The notes under the pieces: generated by a model
Database searches by the model: none
What the model was told of the DNA's origin: nothing
What the model saw: only the letters and a program-made list of their open reading frames with translations
Origin: Scleroderma bovista
Taxonomy: Eukaryota > Basidiomycota > Agaricomycetes > Boletales > Sclerodermataceae
Assembly (NCBI GenBank): GCA_037178675.1
Contig: JAYMGJ010000237.1
Location: forward strand, 1 to 64,000
Length of the DNA: 64,000 bases
Reading direction: 5' to 3'
Translations under genes and position numbers: made by a program
In this document: piece after piece, positions 18,798-31,072 of the stretch
How positions within the stretch are numbered: the stretch's first letter is position 1
Layout: each line of letters opens with the position of its first letter

Positions 18798-20990
18798 ATG
18801 TACTCCCAGAGACACCTGACCAGTAGCGCGCAGCCTGGATTCCGGGCAGTGAGTCGCCAAGGTGAAACACACAGGGAAATGCGCGGGTATCCTCACGTAC
18901 CACAGACCCCACATGGTTTGGAATCCCAGAGACGTCTGTCCAGTAATGCGCAGCCTGGATCCCAGTCAGTGAGTCGTGATGGTGAAATGCCGCGTGGGTA
19001 TCCCCACATACCACACACTCCACAAGGCCTCATACACCCACCCACGTCGGGAAATGACGATCCTTTTGGATCTACGGCTGCTGGTCAACAAAGAGACCGC
19101 AGTGGTTCATCGGTCAGTACAAATTGGTTGTTGGTATCACTGTACTCACCTTGTCTCATCAATCTTGATGAATATTAGCTTTTTCCTGGGGTTTCCTTCC
19201 ATGACAGGGAAGACCAACCAAGTCCTATGGATGGAGAAGGCTTGCATGAAGGCTATCCCTATCTAGGAGGGGGTCAATCCAATCAACCTCATAACTATAT
19301 GTCATACCGAGAGAATGACCAGACACGCGAGTACACACCCTTCCCATACAGTGCGAGATCTTCCCGTGGACATTCCATTGGCCAAAGTCGTGATCAAACT
19401 CCGATGGAAGACTATCAGAATATAATCTACTCAGCATCTCATTCTCGGAGTGCATCCCACTTTGGGGACCAACCTGGTTCTGGGTACGAGAGCGACACTC
19501 CTCAGAGTCTGCACGCTATGGTTGCCCAGTTGACGAACACTGTCAAAAACCTCAGTGACGCACAAACAAGATTCGAAGAAGAACTTAGTTCTATCAGGGA
19601 AGCGACTCAGTCCCTCACTGCGCGTTTCAATGCCAATGAGGGTGCCATTGAAGAACTCCGCGAGAAACTTGAGGGTCAACAGAAAAAAACCTTGTCAAAA
19701 ACAAGCTCCAATGATCACACTATTGTTAAAGTATGTATCAGCAATGAATCTGGATCAAAACCACAACTCACAGATGACAATTCCAGTCCATCATCCAGCC
19801 ACTTTTCTGTCAATTGTGTGGAATAGACTGTGACAGTAACAGGAACCAACGTGTAGCGGTGCTTGCTCTGATCAAGCCACTTGATGGCGAATAGCCCTTC
19901 GAGTTGACGGCCAAAGGCACATGTGTTTGGCATCCTGTCTGGCGCGGTCAAGTTGATGATGATATAAATGCCAGATTCATCAAGGAAGTGGCGGAACGTG
20001 CTTATAATAACAAAAAGGTGTCGTCAAATATCTGTTGGCGTGCAAATTTGAAGTGGGTGCTCACCTGTGAAACAATAGAGTCAAAGGGACGAGACCCAAA
20101 CAAAAACAATCCCTGACAAGTCCTTCACCCTTGCGATAATTAAAGATTGCACTAAGACATACTTCCGAAGCATCCATAAGCATGCAAAAGAGCTTGATGA
20201 GGGCGCCCTCAAGCTCACAATGAGGCTGGAACATAATTGCCAGCAAGGGCGGCATATCACAGTAAGCAACATACTTCTGTCAAACGAAGAAACCCCACCT
20301 AATGTGTCCTAGGTTGCTGCTGCTCGACGCAAGGCAGCCCAGCAATACGACAATGACTTGGGCCTCCCAGGCGCGGCAGCACTCATCAATACTGACCTTG
20401 GATCTGACATTCTCACCTGTAACGACAATGATGGTGCAGATATGTTGGCTCGAAGGCGAGATGCAAAAGTCAGCAAGACTGCAAACAAGGTTGTAGGCCA
20501 TGCCTGGCGATCAATTGATGTGAGCCATTACTAGTGTAAGATTTGTGTGGCAGAAGTAACTCACCAGAATATTCTTGCTTATTAGTATGTGGCATTTTTG
20601 CGTTGGCTCAGCTGGCATGCAATGAACCAGCAGAAACAACCCAGCTCGAGCGACCATGTGGATCAACAACCAACCCGCAAGCGCCCCAGGACTACCAAAA
20701 TGTCGCACAAGAAAGTCTTCGATGTTGCTCCAAAGTATTTGAATCATGGTCCTCCACCAAAAAAGGCCATGATCTTCATGGCAATGGCAGATGAGACATG
20801 GCGCAAAGAAAACCCAGAGGTGGCCACTCTTGAGGGTGTCGCTTGGCTGGAAGGGTTCTATTGCCGCTTGAAGGAAGATGAACTCTATGCAGCCAATGCC
20901 GAATACCTGAAGGAGTCGGATCAGTGGCTCAAGATGTTAAAAACGACTCATGAAGATGGGGCATTCGATGACAAGGATGAAGACATGTGA
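18798..20990 (+). CDS. CACTA element accessory protein (multi-exon)
   Basis: The plus-strand ORFs join through GT..AG introns, for example about 19112-19204 and one starting at 19731. The N-terminal part has two ~40-residue repeats (SQRHLTSSAQPG..GYPHVPQTPHGL and SQRRLSSNAQPG..GYPHIPHTPQGL). A Ser/Gly/Arg-rich region and a predicted coiled coil (near 19510-19690) follow. The C-terminal part (about 19900-20990) holds the conserved-looking HPVWRGQVDDDINARFIKEV, a possible basic nuclear signal (RKRPRTTKMSHKK) and ends ..FDDKDEDM. Start ATG 18798 was chosen because it opens the repeat-bearing exon. Repeat-family proteins with this C-terminal motif are common beside basidiomycete CACTA transposases; a TnpA-like DNA-binding role is inference. 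Confidence 0.6.
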
Positions 20991-21150
20991 ATAGCCTCGG
21001 CTGGCTGTTCCTTTCCGTGGTAAGGCATGTTGGAGAGTTAGGAGCATTTTGTTGATGCATTAATTGTCCCCTCACGCTTAATTTACCGCCAATACATTAA
21101 TTTGTGAATGTCTCTATGCGCTTGAAGTCTTGTTACTGCTGTAATAAATG

Positions 21151-24100
21151 TTATATGATGTGTTGTAAACCAACAGCACTACATACCTTTGCCAGATCTA
21201 TCATTGCCCATACCTTCTGCTGACCCTCTCCAACTGATATGACTGTCAGTCCCAACAAGTTAGCTATCCAGTCCAAGTCCACAAAAAAAGGAAGTTGTGA
21301 TTCTTGTGTTTGGCATTCCCCAATCTCCCATAAGCGGATGTTCAAAGCAGGACTTCAAGTCGTGGTCATCAGCAATCAAAGAGGATGTCAGGAAATACTC
21401 ACAAATCATCCCAGATAGTCCTCTGGTCTCTGTTGTATGGAATAAACCGTCACATGCGTCCAAACCAAAAGCTATGTTTGCCATCATGTAGGTGTTGATC
21501 GACCTGCAAAATCTCAAGGAGTTCTCCATATGCATCAGTGGGTGCTTGGCCTGGTATTCTGACATGAACAAGAGAAGACCGGCGTGTGCCAGTTGCTTTT
21601 GAGGCATGGAAGCGTGTCCCATTGATGACAACGTAGTCATAGAAAGTACCTCTGGGATTGAGTGGAATGCTGTGGGTGGTAGTTGGCCGTTCATGCTGGC
21701 AGTGAATGGGTGAACGTGGGAAGCGGGTGTTAAGAGTACAAGCGAGTAAGTGATAGGTTTCGGAAGAGAAGGCACTTTCATGGGACCGTGGACTCAGTGC
21801 GTACGCCAACCCCGCTACATGAAAACTAGTCAATACAATCCGCTAATCCTGTCATGAGACATGCTTACCATCCACACTGATGTCATCGAGTTCCTGTGAC
21901 AAGGCTGCCAGCCCAGCGACAGTGCCATGCTCCTCGTGCGTGGCCTTCTGCATGATCCGGGCGGCCTCTGAGCTGAGAGACTTTATGGGATTGACACGCA
22001 GAGCATACACCTGGAGGTTGATAGTCAGTAAAATAGGTCTGGTGAAATCAATGATATATGTGAACTTACGACCCTGGAAGTCTCGCACATATGGTGAAAC
22101 TCCTTGAAAAATGTTGTCTCGAGTTCTCCGTTGGCGTGGTTGTTGGTCTTGAAAGACTTCAAGACCTTGTTGAGCCGCTCGAATAGGAACGTCCAAAAAT
22201 CATGGAGAGGTCCAAAATTGCGGGCGCATTCGCCAACATGGGTCGCGTAGTGGTGATTCGGCTTCATAACACCTGACCCATATAGCTGGAGATGTGACCA
22301 TAGCAAGGTATCTAGTTGTACATATTACGGGAGGTGACATACCTTGATTAGCTCTAGATTATATTCATGTAGTAACCGATCAGCCTCGTCAATATCGTAG
22401 TCGGTAATTGTTTGCTTGATGAGGATGCGAATAGCCATGGATAGCTTGAGGAAGTTTTCTGGATCATTAGGGTGAAGGCCAAGTCGGTCATCGTGATCTT
22501 CGGGCGCTCGTGGATTTTCTGTGACCTCGCTTTGGGGGGGAGGTGGCCTGCACAATTCACCTCCTGGCATGCCTTCAACGTTTTGCGATGCAGGCTTTCG
22601 TTTCTTGGATACCTGGCGTGAAAAGTGTCTGAAGTATGTAGATGTCCATAACAAACGACAAGCACACACCTTTTTGGCTTCCGCTTGTCGGGCCTTCTCT
22701 GCTTGCTTCTCTGCTACTTGCTGGAGCTTTTGCTGCTTTCTGGCCTCGGCAATGGCCAAGTTCTCCTGTCCAATCTGGGCCTTCTCAGCTTCAAAGGTGT
22801 CCTTTCCATGTTTCTTGGCTTCTGCAAGGGATGCCTTGTTGTTCGCCTTGCACATGGCCTCCTGTTGTTTCTTGGTCTCAGCCTTCTTGATCGTGGAGAC
22901 ACGACGACAGAGGGCCTCGTCTATGGCATTGTGTGGTAGATATGCGGTCCAGATCTGTGGTACCTACAGCCAGCATAAGTAACAACCAATATGAAATGCA
23001 AAGAAAACTTACGATGATGGGCCCGTACACGGTTGCAAGGAGCAACCATTGATCGGCCATGAGAGAGCCACCAGCAGGGGTCCCGATGTCTGTTGGCAAC
23101 TTCCCACAGGTGCCTGGGATGATGAACTAATAATTTAAATGGTTAGTTACGATGTTGTAATAAGAAGAGCATACATACATCTGCAAGCATATTAAAGAGC
23201 ATAGACAGCTCGTGGTTTGGGCGTAAGATCTTGCTTTGAACCCAGATATTGTAAAAATGTGTCTTGACGAGACCTGAGAACGAAAAATAAGTGTCAGTAC
23301 TTTCTGTAGGTCCGTGCACTGAGAGTTACCTAGAAATAAGTTATGCATAGGATCTATCACGATCTGTTGGACCAAATTGAAGTATGGAAGGCGGGACAGT
23401 TGGGAAAATTGCATTGCAAACTCTTTGACAAAGTTCTTTTGGGCATTCGGGGTGGTGAGGTTGTGATATTTGTCACCTAAATGGCGCTGTTCTGCATCAG
23501 TTCATGGGGGATATGCTGATAGCACAATGAGTAGCAAGCCTGATATATAATCAAGTACTTACCTCCCCGCTCAAAGGCCTTTGGATGGCCCTTGTCCATT
23601 GATGGGATCCAACAATCTGTACAATAGTAAGTATGTGAGTGTGAACCAAATCCGCCGATCTTGTGTGCCGCAGGCTTGTCGCACACGACTGCAACAAGAG
23701 CAACGTGGACGAGTCGTCCTAAGATAGATGAGTAGGCATACATGTAAACAGTAGAGGCTTACCTTGTGGGTTGAAATTCTGTGGGCACTTTGATACCATA
23801 TTTCCAGAGTCGCAATAAGTCAGAGATGATAGGTTGAAGGAAGCGTTGTACTTGGTCCGGCAACTGCTCTTTAGGGCCTGGCATGATGCTCGTACACATC
23901 AAGTTCGCGGTCCGATATCTGCAGGTGTGATTCAAGCTGCACATAAAAACATTAGTGTATCTAGAATTACCTGTACTCGGGCGGCAGGTTACAAATTGAG
24001 AACGAGGTAGGAGCCGACGAATGAGATGGTGCGATGTTACTCCGGATATATGAGAACCTGTAATGATATGCCTTGAGTTATAGTATAATTGAACAAAGCA

Positions 24101-25453
24101 TACCAATCCATGCCAAGGTTCAGACCCAAGCGAAGCTCGCCATTTGGACCACATTGTTCGTTCGCATTGTTTGAGAAGAATAGTCTGCCATCCGGCACTT
24201 TGAGTTTCGTGCAGCAGATGTCTCCATCGAAGATGTCTGTATATGTGCCTGGTGTGCGTGGCTTCTCTTGCCACTCATCAAGAGTCGCTTCAATCCCAGG
24301 AATCTTGAGAATCGAGCTGATCTGTTCAGATAGTGGGAGGTAAGGATACTTGATAATCGGCATCTTTGTTCCGCATGTATTGCCTCGTGAAGTTTGGCCA
24401 GGAAGAAACAAATCAGCATTACAGGACGTACAAGTGTCATGACATACATAGCAGTGATGTAGCTGGTGGGTATACGTCACGGCAGGTCGGGCAGACAGGC
24501 AAAGTATGAATCGGTTTATCAACACCAGGAAGGCGATTGCCAGATTTAAGAGTGGTGAATGGTGTAGGACTGGTTGGGCTGAAGAACAGCAGGATTAAAG
24601 CAAATATTGCCAGCAACGTGTTGCAGGCAATGCGTGGAAGGTGGAACTGGAGATGCAACCATGATACCGTTGCATGGATAACTCTAACATGTTCCGGGAT
24701 ATTAGCAAGGTCTATCGTATCAGACCACACCTCGTCATCGAAGAAGAAGGGATCGGGGTTGTCTTTGTCATTAATGCTTGGATGGAAAGTATCGTCAGGT
24801 AGCTCTACTTCATGAGGCTGGACAACTTCATTGGGGTACATCCACGGCTCATCAGCATAGGATGGATCGTTGTTATCAGGTGCTGGGCCATCATCCACCA
24901 GGAGATCCTGCTCCTCATTGACTTGTTCCGCAATTTGCTGGAGCTGGCGCTGGATGGCACGTTGATCTGGATCAGCGGGGAGATGGTGAGCTTCAAATGT
25001 GGTAAGAGGTCATGCACCAGCGGAAGTTCTCGCATTATATTCCTGAAAGTAATCCACCACTGAAGCGAGTGCTTCCAGGCTGTGGAAGTTGGGACCAAGA
25101 TTCGGTAAAGCACTGCCAAACGTCAGAAGATCAATGTCCTCGCTAGTAAGAGTACCGTGATCAAGCATTTCTTGTTCGATGGTGCTGGTTGAAGTGCGTG
25201 GAGGGTCAAAAAACTCGACATGAGGGGAGAGAGGTGGTAAAGGTGCACATATAGGATGCGGAAACGAGCATGAGATGGGCCCAGCATCTTTATGGGCAGA
25301 GGGCATGAACCTGTGCCCTGTGACATGCAGCTGTGATTGCGAGACCTTTGTCTGTTCACGTAAATCAGATCTTGAGTGGGCAGTGGCCACATGTGCTGGT
25401 ATAAGAGCTCCACCGCATTCGTGAGTCTTGCAATTGCATTTCCGAAACCCCAT
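21151..25453 (-). CDS. tnp2-family (Transposase_21) CACTA transposase, multi-exon
   Basis: Minus-strand exons run from a likely ATG at 25451-25453 to a stop at 21151. The N-terminus has clustered cysteines (MGFRKCNCKTHECGG), possibly zinc-binding. The core contains LVAVVCDKPAAHKIGGFGSH with CTDCW (near 23600-23720), YFNLVQQIVIDPMHNLFLG (near 23330-23380), GTPAGGSLMADQWLLLATVYG (near 23020-23090), HHYATHVGECARNFGPLHDFW and FERLNKVLKSFKTNNHA (near 22130-22290). DPMHNLFLG is a signature of tnp2-type transposases, which bind TIRs and cut DNA with an RNase H-like fold. A charged coiled coil (KAQIGQENLAIAEARKQQ) lies near 22700-22850. More than ten introns are implied, and some joins near the C-terminus change frame, so the boundary model is approximate. 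Confidence 0.7.
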
Positions 25454-25668
25454 GGAGGTATGCAGATGGGTAGCCAATGGGCCATGTACTATGAGAAAAG
25501 TGGTGTGGTAGGAGGCGGGCAGGTTGAAGCTGATCGATAAGATCTTGCCTTAACGCGGTGCTATAGGTAATCACGTGAGCGGTCACATCACTTGTTAATT
25601 TTCTAACAAACTCTAGTATACACGTTCAAGAAACTGCTACTACCTGTGCCAACTTGAAAAAGTATGTA

Positions 25669-26419
25669 CTATTTGCGAGTGCGTTTAGACGGAGGGGTGG
25701 AGATGCTAGCTTCAGAGTGTACGGCAGGCTTGCGGTGCCTCTTGTTTTTTTCCTGCCCAGCGATGAGCTCTGCCTGGATGTGCGCCCACCTTTCCTATGT
25801 GAAAACATGAGTAAGATGAATATTTGACGACATGTAATCAAAGGGATGTACTGACACACATGATTTGTGTGCTCACATCGTCAAACATCTCGGACCCAGT
25901 GAAACTGTCCGGCATGAAGCTATGCCCAAGGGGCGGACCAGACACCCAGGTTGGACAAACATCTGCTGGTATATCCGAAGCTACAATCTACGCAATCAAT
26001 ACGATCAATATTTGAGGGAAGAAACACTCACTGTGGCAACTTACCTTCATGGTAGGCATGCCCTCGGGTTGGTGATCATCGGATGGTACTGACGTGTGGC
26101 AATCGGCACTAAGGGGGACGGGGTGTGATCCAGCATGCAGTGCTTCAACTTTCTATGTGCCATTAGTTCACTGCAGAAATGAATTAAATGCGATGAACTT
26201 ACCAGGATATCGAGACTGGTAGGAACTTGAAGTCTAATGACATGAGGGGCTCGAGTGGCGGTAGCGTTTGTGTACGAAGTGGACGCATCAGCAAGCTCAA
26301 CTTCATCGGCTTGCGAGGTCGAAACCACCTCAGTTGCATCAGTCTGCATTTGAAGTGACAGATTAGCAACAATACAACTCACTGCACAGGGTCAGACTCA
26401 CCTGAAGAGCATTTTTCAT
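25669..26419 (-). CDS. Small CACTA-borne gene of unknown function
   Basis: Starts MKNALQ at 26417-26419, followed by introns with good ends (for example 26401 GTGAGT..GCAG about 26345). Exons give TDATEVVSTSQADEVELADA, VIRLQVPTSLDIL, a middle exon with CPTWVSGPPLGHSFMPDSF, and a last exon with ERWAHIQAELIAGQEKNKRH ending ..STPPSKRTRK at the stop 25669-25671. The product is mixed acidic/basic with a basic C-terminus that may be a nuclear signal. It lies inside the TIRs, just upstream of the transposase and on the same strand. It could also be the 5' part of the transposase transcript. Confidence 0.45.
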
Positions 26420-26787
26420 GATGGAGATGGTGGACTTGTGGACTTAAAGAGAGTACTTTCTAGTGATACACCATGGCATATTCTGAGGGTCGGAAGATAG
26501 AAAGAGAGTGTTTTAGATGCATAACATGGTCGGATTACAGAAGATAATGTTGAGCATAGTCGGGGTTGAGCTAGACATATTGTGTAGACCTGCTTTGGGT
26601 CCGTTTACTATTGTTGTGCATAATCCAACGTTGTTTATGATGGGAATTTTTGGAGGCAACAGTCGCAAATCGACAGGTCTGATTTTGCTTGGGTTATTGA
26701 CTATTTTTTACAAAAAAAATCTGAGGTTAGATTATATAGGTCTCGAGCATCCGATTGTGCCCAGACTAAAAACTGGTTTCCGCAGTG

Positions 26788-27905
26788 ATTGTAGTGCATT
26801 CTTGTGCTGACATAACACATGTGAATATGACAACATAAGAAACATGCAGAGAATGCACCACAATGTCTGGTGCAGTTCAGTTGAGAAACCCCCTATGTGT
26901 CACACCAGCAGATCACATGACTTAGGAACACATCATGTTACTTGTATATTAAAGAGATCCGTCACTTTTGTTTCTATCTACTTCCTCGCCTGCTTGGTCC
27001 CTCAGCAGACCCATAGTATTTATACTCTGCTTTCGCACTTACCAAATCTGTGAGGTATGCCCTCTTTTACTCGGTTCTTTGTTTGTTTCCTTTTCATTCA
27101 ACTGATAGTAGCTTTGAGTTCATCTAAACAAGTTTAACTCTGGCCATAGCTGACTACTGTGTCCTTTCAAAATTGGTGCAGTGTTCATTGAGCTGAATCT
27201 GTCGTGTGATCTGAAGTGATCTGGTTTGTACTCTATTCACGAATAAAGTTCCATGTTCCACTAGTAGGTATCATTACTATGTACCAACACGACCAAGGCT
27301 ACAATGTTTGCATCAGTGACAACAATGACAAAAACGATTAGGCAGAAGTATGGGTCTGGGTACCATTTGGGTATGGGTCCAGGTCAGTGTTGGAGTACCC
27401 GCATCAAAACCTGCACCTGTAGTGCGGGTTTACGGGTCACCTGCATGTTCTGATTGTGTTCTAATTACTTAATACAGCAACATCTCATGAAGTGCCTAAG
27501 GATCTTCCGCGTCAATATTTAGGTATGTATACATTGATATCACCTGCACTGACCTTTCTCCATTAGATAGCAGACTCCATTTCGATTGTATGTGGTGACT
27601 TTTATGTCTTTGAATCATTTGGATGTATTCTGATGTTTATGATGCAACCAGGACCGCCTGGATAACGACGATGACAGCAGTGCATGCATGCCAGCACGAT
27701 GAAGGTCAACCAGTATGGACAATGTGGCCACCACAATGGTGACCAGTGTCGACAGTGTGTCCACGCCAGCACGATGACAACAATGCAGCCTCATCCATGA
27801 TCACCTGGATGACCCAGCACCAGCTTATTGATATGGACATGGGTTGCATTTGTTACTCGTTCATGTGACTTACACATATATAGTATGTATATGGGTCAAG
27901 CTCTG
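26788..27905. other. Non-coding interval
   Basis: No gene with recognisable motifs. Includes TGTTACTTGTATATTAAAGAG (about 26935-26956) and a short GGGTAC/GGGTATGGGTC-rich stretch (about 27340-27400). Confidence 0.5.
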
Positions 27906-30292
27906 TGTCATATCCATACTTTTCCCAGTCGCAACTCCAGTCTAACCCTGGCCCGCCTGACCTCTCCTTAGGCATAGATGCAACTCCAGATCTAGTCCGG
28001 CCATCTCCAGCCCCATAGCTGCACTCCAGCTCAACTCCAGTCACTACGTCCATCTCCACCTCAGGACTAACCCCTGTCTTCCTACAGACAGATCCACGGT
28101 CTAACTCCGCCATGTTGAACCTGTACCTACCACTTGTCGCTACTCTGGTTTCAGTCCGGCCACTCCCTTGGTCTTGTCTGCAACATAGCTCAACTCTGGC
28201 TGGTACATCCAACTCCAGCTCAGGTCTGCTCCTGTTCCACTCCACTCCCTCTGTCAGGTCCACCAATGACCTTGGACATTTCCATGTCCAACTCCAGACC
28301 TTCCTCCAGCTACTCCGCCCTTCCTCCAGCTACTCCGCCCTTCCTCCAGCTGTACACTCCCTCCACTCTTGCACTTTCTCTGGTCCCACTTCCTCTGGTC
28401 CCACTTCCTCTGGTCCTGGACATTGCTCCAGACTTAACATTAGTTATGTCCACCTCTGACCCTTACTTGTCCTCTTCTGACCTAGCTCCCTTTACCTACT
28501 TGTCCCTGCATCTGCTCCGTCATCCCTGTAATCCTAGTTCCCCGTTTCTGCTTCCGCTCCGGTTTATTTTCCTGTCCCTGCTTTATTTTCTTGTACCTGG
28601 TTTATTTTCCTGTCTGCTTCTGCTCCATCCCTTGTCCCGACTAAGATACTCCCCACTCTGTACTACCCACTATGCTCTCCTAATCCATCTGTTCACTTGA
28701 ACTCCTGAACTCCGGCCAACTCTGGCCTTCGTCCTATCTCGTCCCCTTGGTCCTATGTCCGATCCTAGCAAGTCTCCTACTCACACGAGGGAAAAAGCCA
28801 CCTCTGTCCCAGACTCGACGCTAGACCTCTCAGGACTTATCCCACCTCTGGGATGTCCTTTGCTCCGGACTGTCAAGACCGGTTCTCCTCGACAATCTTA
28901 CTAGGAGGTCCAGAGGTGCAGGGGACTAATGAGGAGGTAAGTCCAGACACTAGTAGGTGCTAGTTAGTGCAGAGAGTCAAGTCCAGGTCAAACGAATGAA
29001 GTCCGGGCACTAGAGAAGCACAGGGAGTAAGTCCGGGTTTTTGTGGAGTAAGTCTGGACCGTGGGAAAGTGGTCCGGAGTTGAGCGCAGCTTGTCTGGAG
29101 CGAAGGACATCCCAGAGGTGGGATAAGTCCTGAGAGGTCTAGCGTCGAGTCTGGGACAGAGGTGGCTTTTGCCCTTGTGCGAGTAGGAGACTTGCTAGGA
29201 TTGGACATAGGACCAAGGGGACGAGATAGGACAGAGCCGGAGTTGGCCGGAGTTCAGGAGTTCAGGTGAACAGATGGATTAGGAGAGCATAGTGGGTAGT
29301 ACAGAGTGGGGAGTATCTTAGTTGAGATTTGATCTAAGGAAACTACTAGGCTGGAGTATAGTAGTTTATATAGTAACAAGACTAGAGGTGAGTATATACG
29401 GTGACAAGGGACAGAGCAGAAGTGGACAGGAAAATAAACCAGGGGCAGGAAAATAAACCAGAGCGGGAGCAGACACGGGGAACTAGAGATACAGGGATGA
29501 CGGAGAAAAAGCAGGGACAGTGAAATAAAGAGAACTAGGTCAGAAGAGGACAGGTAAGGGTTGGAGGTGGACTTAACTAATGTTAAGTCCAGAGTGATGT
29601 CCAGGACCGGAGGAAGTGCAAGAGCGGAGGGAGTGTACAGCTGGAGGAAGGGCGGAGTAGCCGGAGGAAGGTCCAGAGTTGGACATGGAAATGTCCAAGG
29701 CCATTGGTGGACCTATCAGGGGAAGCAGAGCGGAACAGGAGCAGACCTGAGCTGGAGTTGGATGTACCAGCCAGAGTTGGGCTAGGTCACAGACCAGACA
29801 AGGGGAGTGGCTGGACTGAAACCGGAGTAGCGACTAATGGTAGGTACAGGTCCGACATGGAGGAGTTAGACTGCGGATCTGTCTGTAGGAAGACAGGGGT
29901 TTAGTCCTGAGGCAGAGATGGACATAGTGACCGGAGTTGAGCTGGAGTGCAGCTATGGGGCTGGAGATGGCCGGACTAGATCTGGAGTTGCATCTATGCC
30001 TAAGGAGAGGTCAGGTGGGCCAGGGTTAGACCGGAGTTGTGACTGGGAAAAGTATGGATATGACACGGACAAGCTGCACTCAACTCTGGACCACTTTCCC
30101 GTGGTCCGGACTTACTCTGCAAAAACCTGGACTTACTCCCTGTACTTCTCTAGTGCCCGGACTTCGTTCGTTTGACCCGGACTTGACTCTCTGCACTAAC
30201 TAGCACCTACTAGTGTCTGGACTTACCTCCTCATTAGTTCCCTGCACCCCTGGACCTCCTAGTAAGATCGTTGAGGAGAACCAGTTTTGACA
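27906..30292 (+). mobile_element. Solo LTR family A interrupted by a second LTR A (outer copy)
   Basis: The outer LTR consists of 27906-28870 plus 30071-30292, with ends TGTCATATCC and TTTTGACA and target duplication CTCTG (27901-27905 and 30293-30297). It is interrupted at 28870 by an inverted copy. Compared with 12922-14223 it lacks exactly the 100 bp between two ACTAAG repeats (joint near 28638), which includes the TATATAAAC motif. Confidence 0.93.
28871..30065 (-). mobile_element. Solo LTR family A nested in another LTR A (inner copy)
   Basis: Opposite orientation to its host LTR, with ends TGTCAAGACC..TATGACA on the plus strand. Flanked by the 5-bp duplication CGGAC (28866-28870 and 30066-30070). 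No internal sequence. It must be younger than the outer LTR. Confidence 0.93.
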
Positions 30293-30500
30293 CTCTGGTG
30301 ATAAGGTATAAAATTTGATGCTAGCTCTAATATGTTATGATCAATCTTGATTGGTTCATATCACTTTTCCCAGCATTTCAAATGCATTTGAACGTAATTC
30401 ACTATTTTGTGTCACTGAGTGGATCAGGTGGATCTTATTCAAATTCAACTTACCAATCTTGGATTTATCTGTTCGTGAAACAAGGCTTTCAAATTAGTGT
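30293..30500. other. Non-coding spacer before copia-1
   Basis: AT-rich, no gene seen. The start of the copia-1 5' LTR is missing or too diverged to find here. Confidence 0.5.
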
Positions 30501-30689
30501 GTAATAGTCCTCTTTACAGTAGATGTTACATGTTACATGTCACACTATTTGTTGTATATAAACAGTGTTCATCGCTTATATAATATAACAGCTCTTAACC
30601 AGCTACCGCTACCATCTCTGGTTGTGCACTCCGCCCTACAGGTGAGTTGGAGTAGCAGTTCCTCTACACATATAGGTATTGCTTGAACA

Positions 30690-30701
30690 GGTTATGAGCC
30701 C
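30690..30701 (+). other. copia-1 primer binding site
   Basis: GGTTATGAGCCC matches the complement of the anticodon stem-loop of initiator tRNA-Met, as used by Ty5 and Drosophila copia (half-tRNA priming), and sits at the LTR end. Confidence 0.65.
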
Positions 30702-31072
30702 TGTGAGCGCACTGTGTGCAGCAATGCACCAAACAGCACTCCAGCTCCCTGAGCGTCGCTTTAACTAGCTTGACACTGTGGACCACAGTGAGCTCCTAGC
30801 TGAGCCCCTGCACAGCCACAAGGCAAAGTCGGTTGACAACTTGCGCCAGACAGTGAGCTCCTAGTTGAGCACCTGTATTGCCCCAGGCGAAGTTTGTCAA
30901 TGACTTGTGCCAACCATGGCGAACATTGTTGACAACTTGCACTGGCATGACCTAGTCATGAGTTAGCTATTGACAGAAGTGCCTTCACTGGCACTCAGGT
31001 GTTTCTTCTTTTCTTGCTTGTCTGTTGTCGCATTCACTTGCTGACTCCGTTGACTCCCAATAGAATATCACC

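Larger units (their letters stand above)
18371..26787. mobile_element. Complete CACTA (EnSpm/tnp2-type) DNA transposon
   Basis: TIRs are at 18371-18394 and 26764-26787. Both start CACTGCGGAAAC from the outside and match at 22 of 24 positions. They are flanked by the 3-bp duplication ATT (18368-18370 and 26788-26790). Terminal CACTG and a 3-bp duplication are hallmarks of the CACTA superfamily. Inside are a plus-strand accessory gene (18798-20990) and, convergent with it, a minus-strand transposase gene (21151-25453) and a small minus-strand gene (25669-26419). The size of 8,417 bp suits an autonomous element. Whether the transposase is still functional depends on exon joins I cannot verify. 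Confidence 0.88.
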
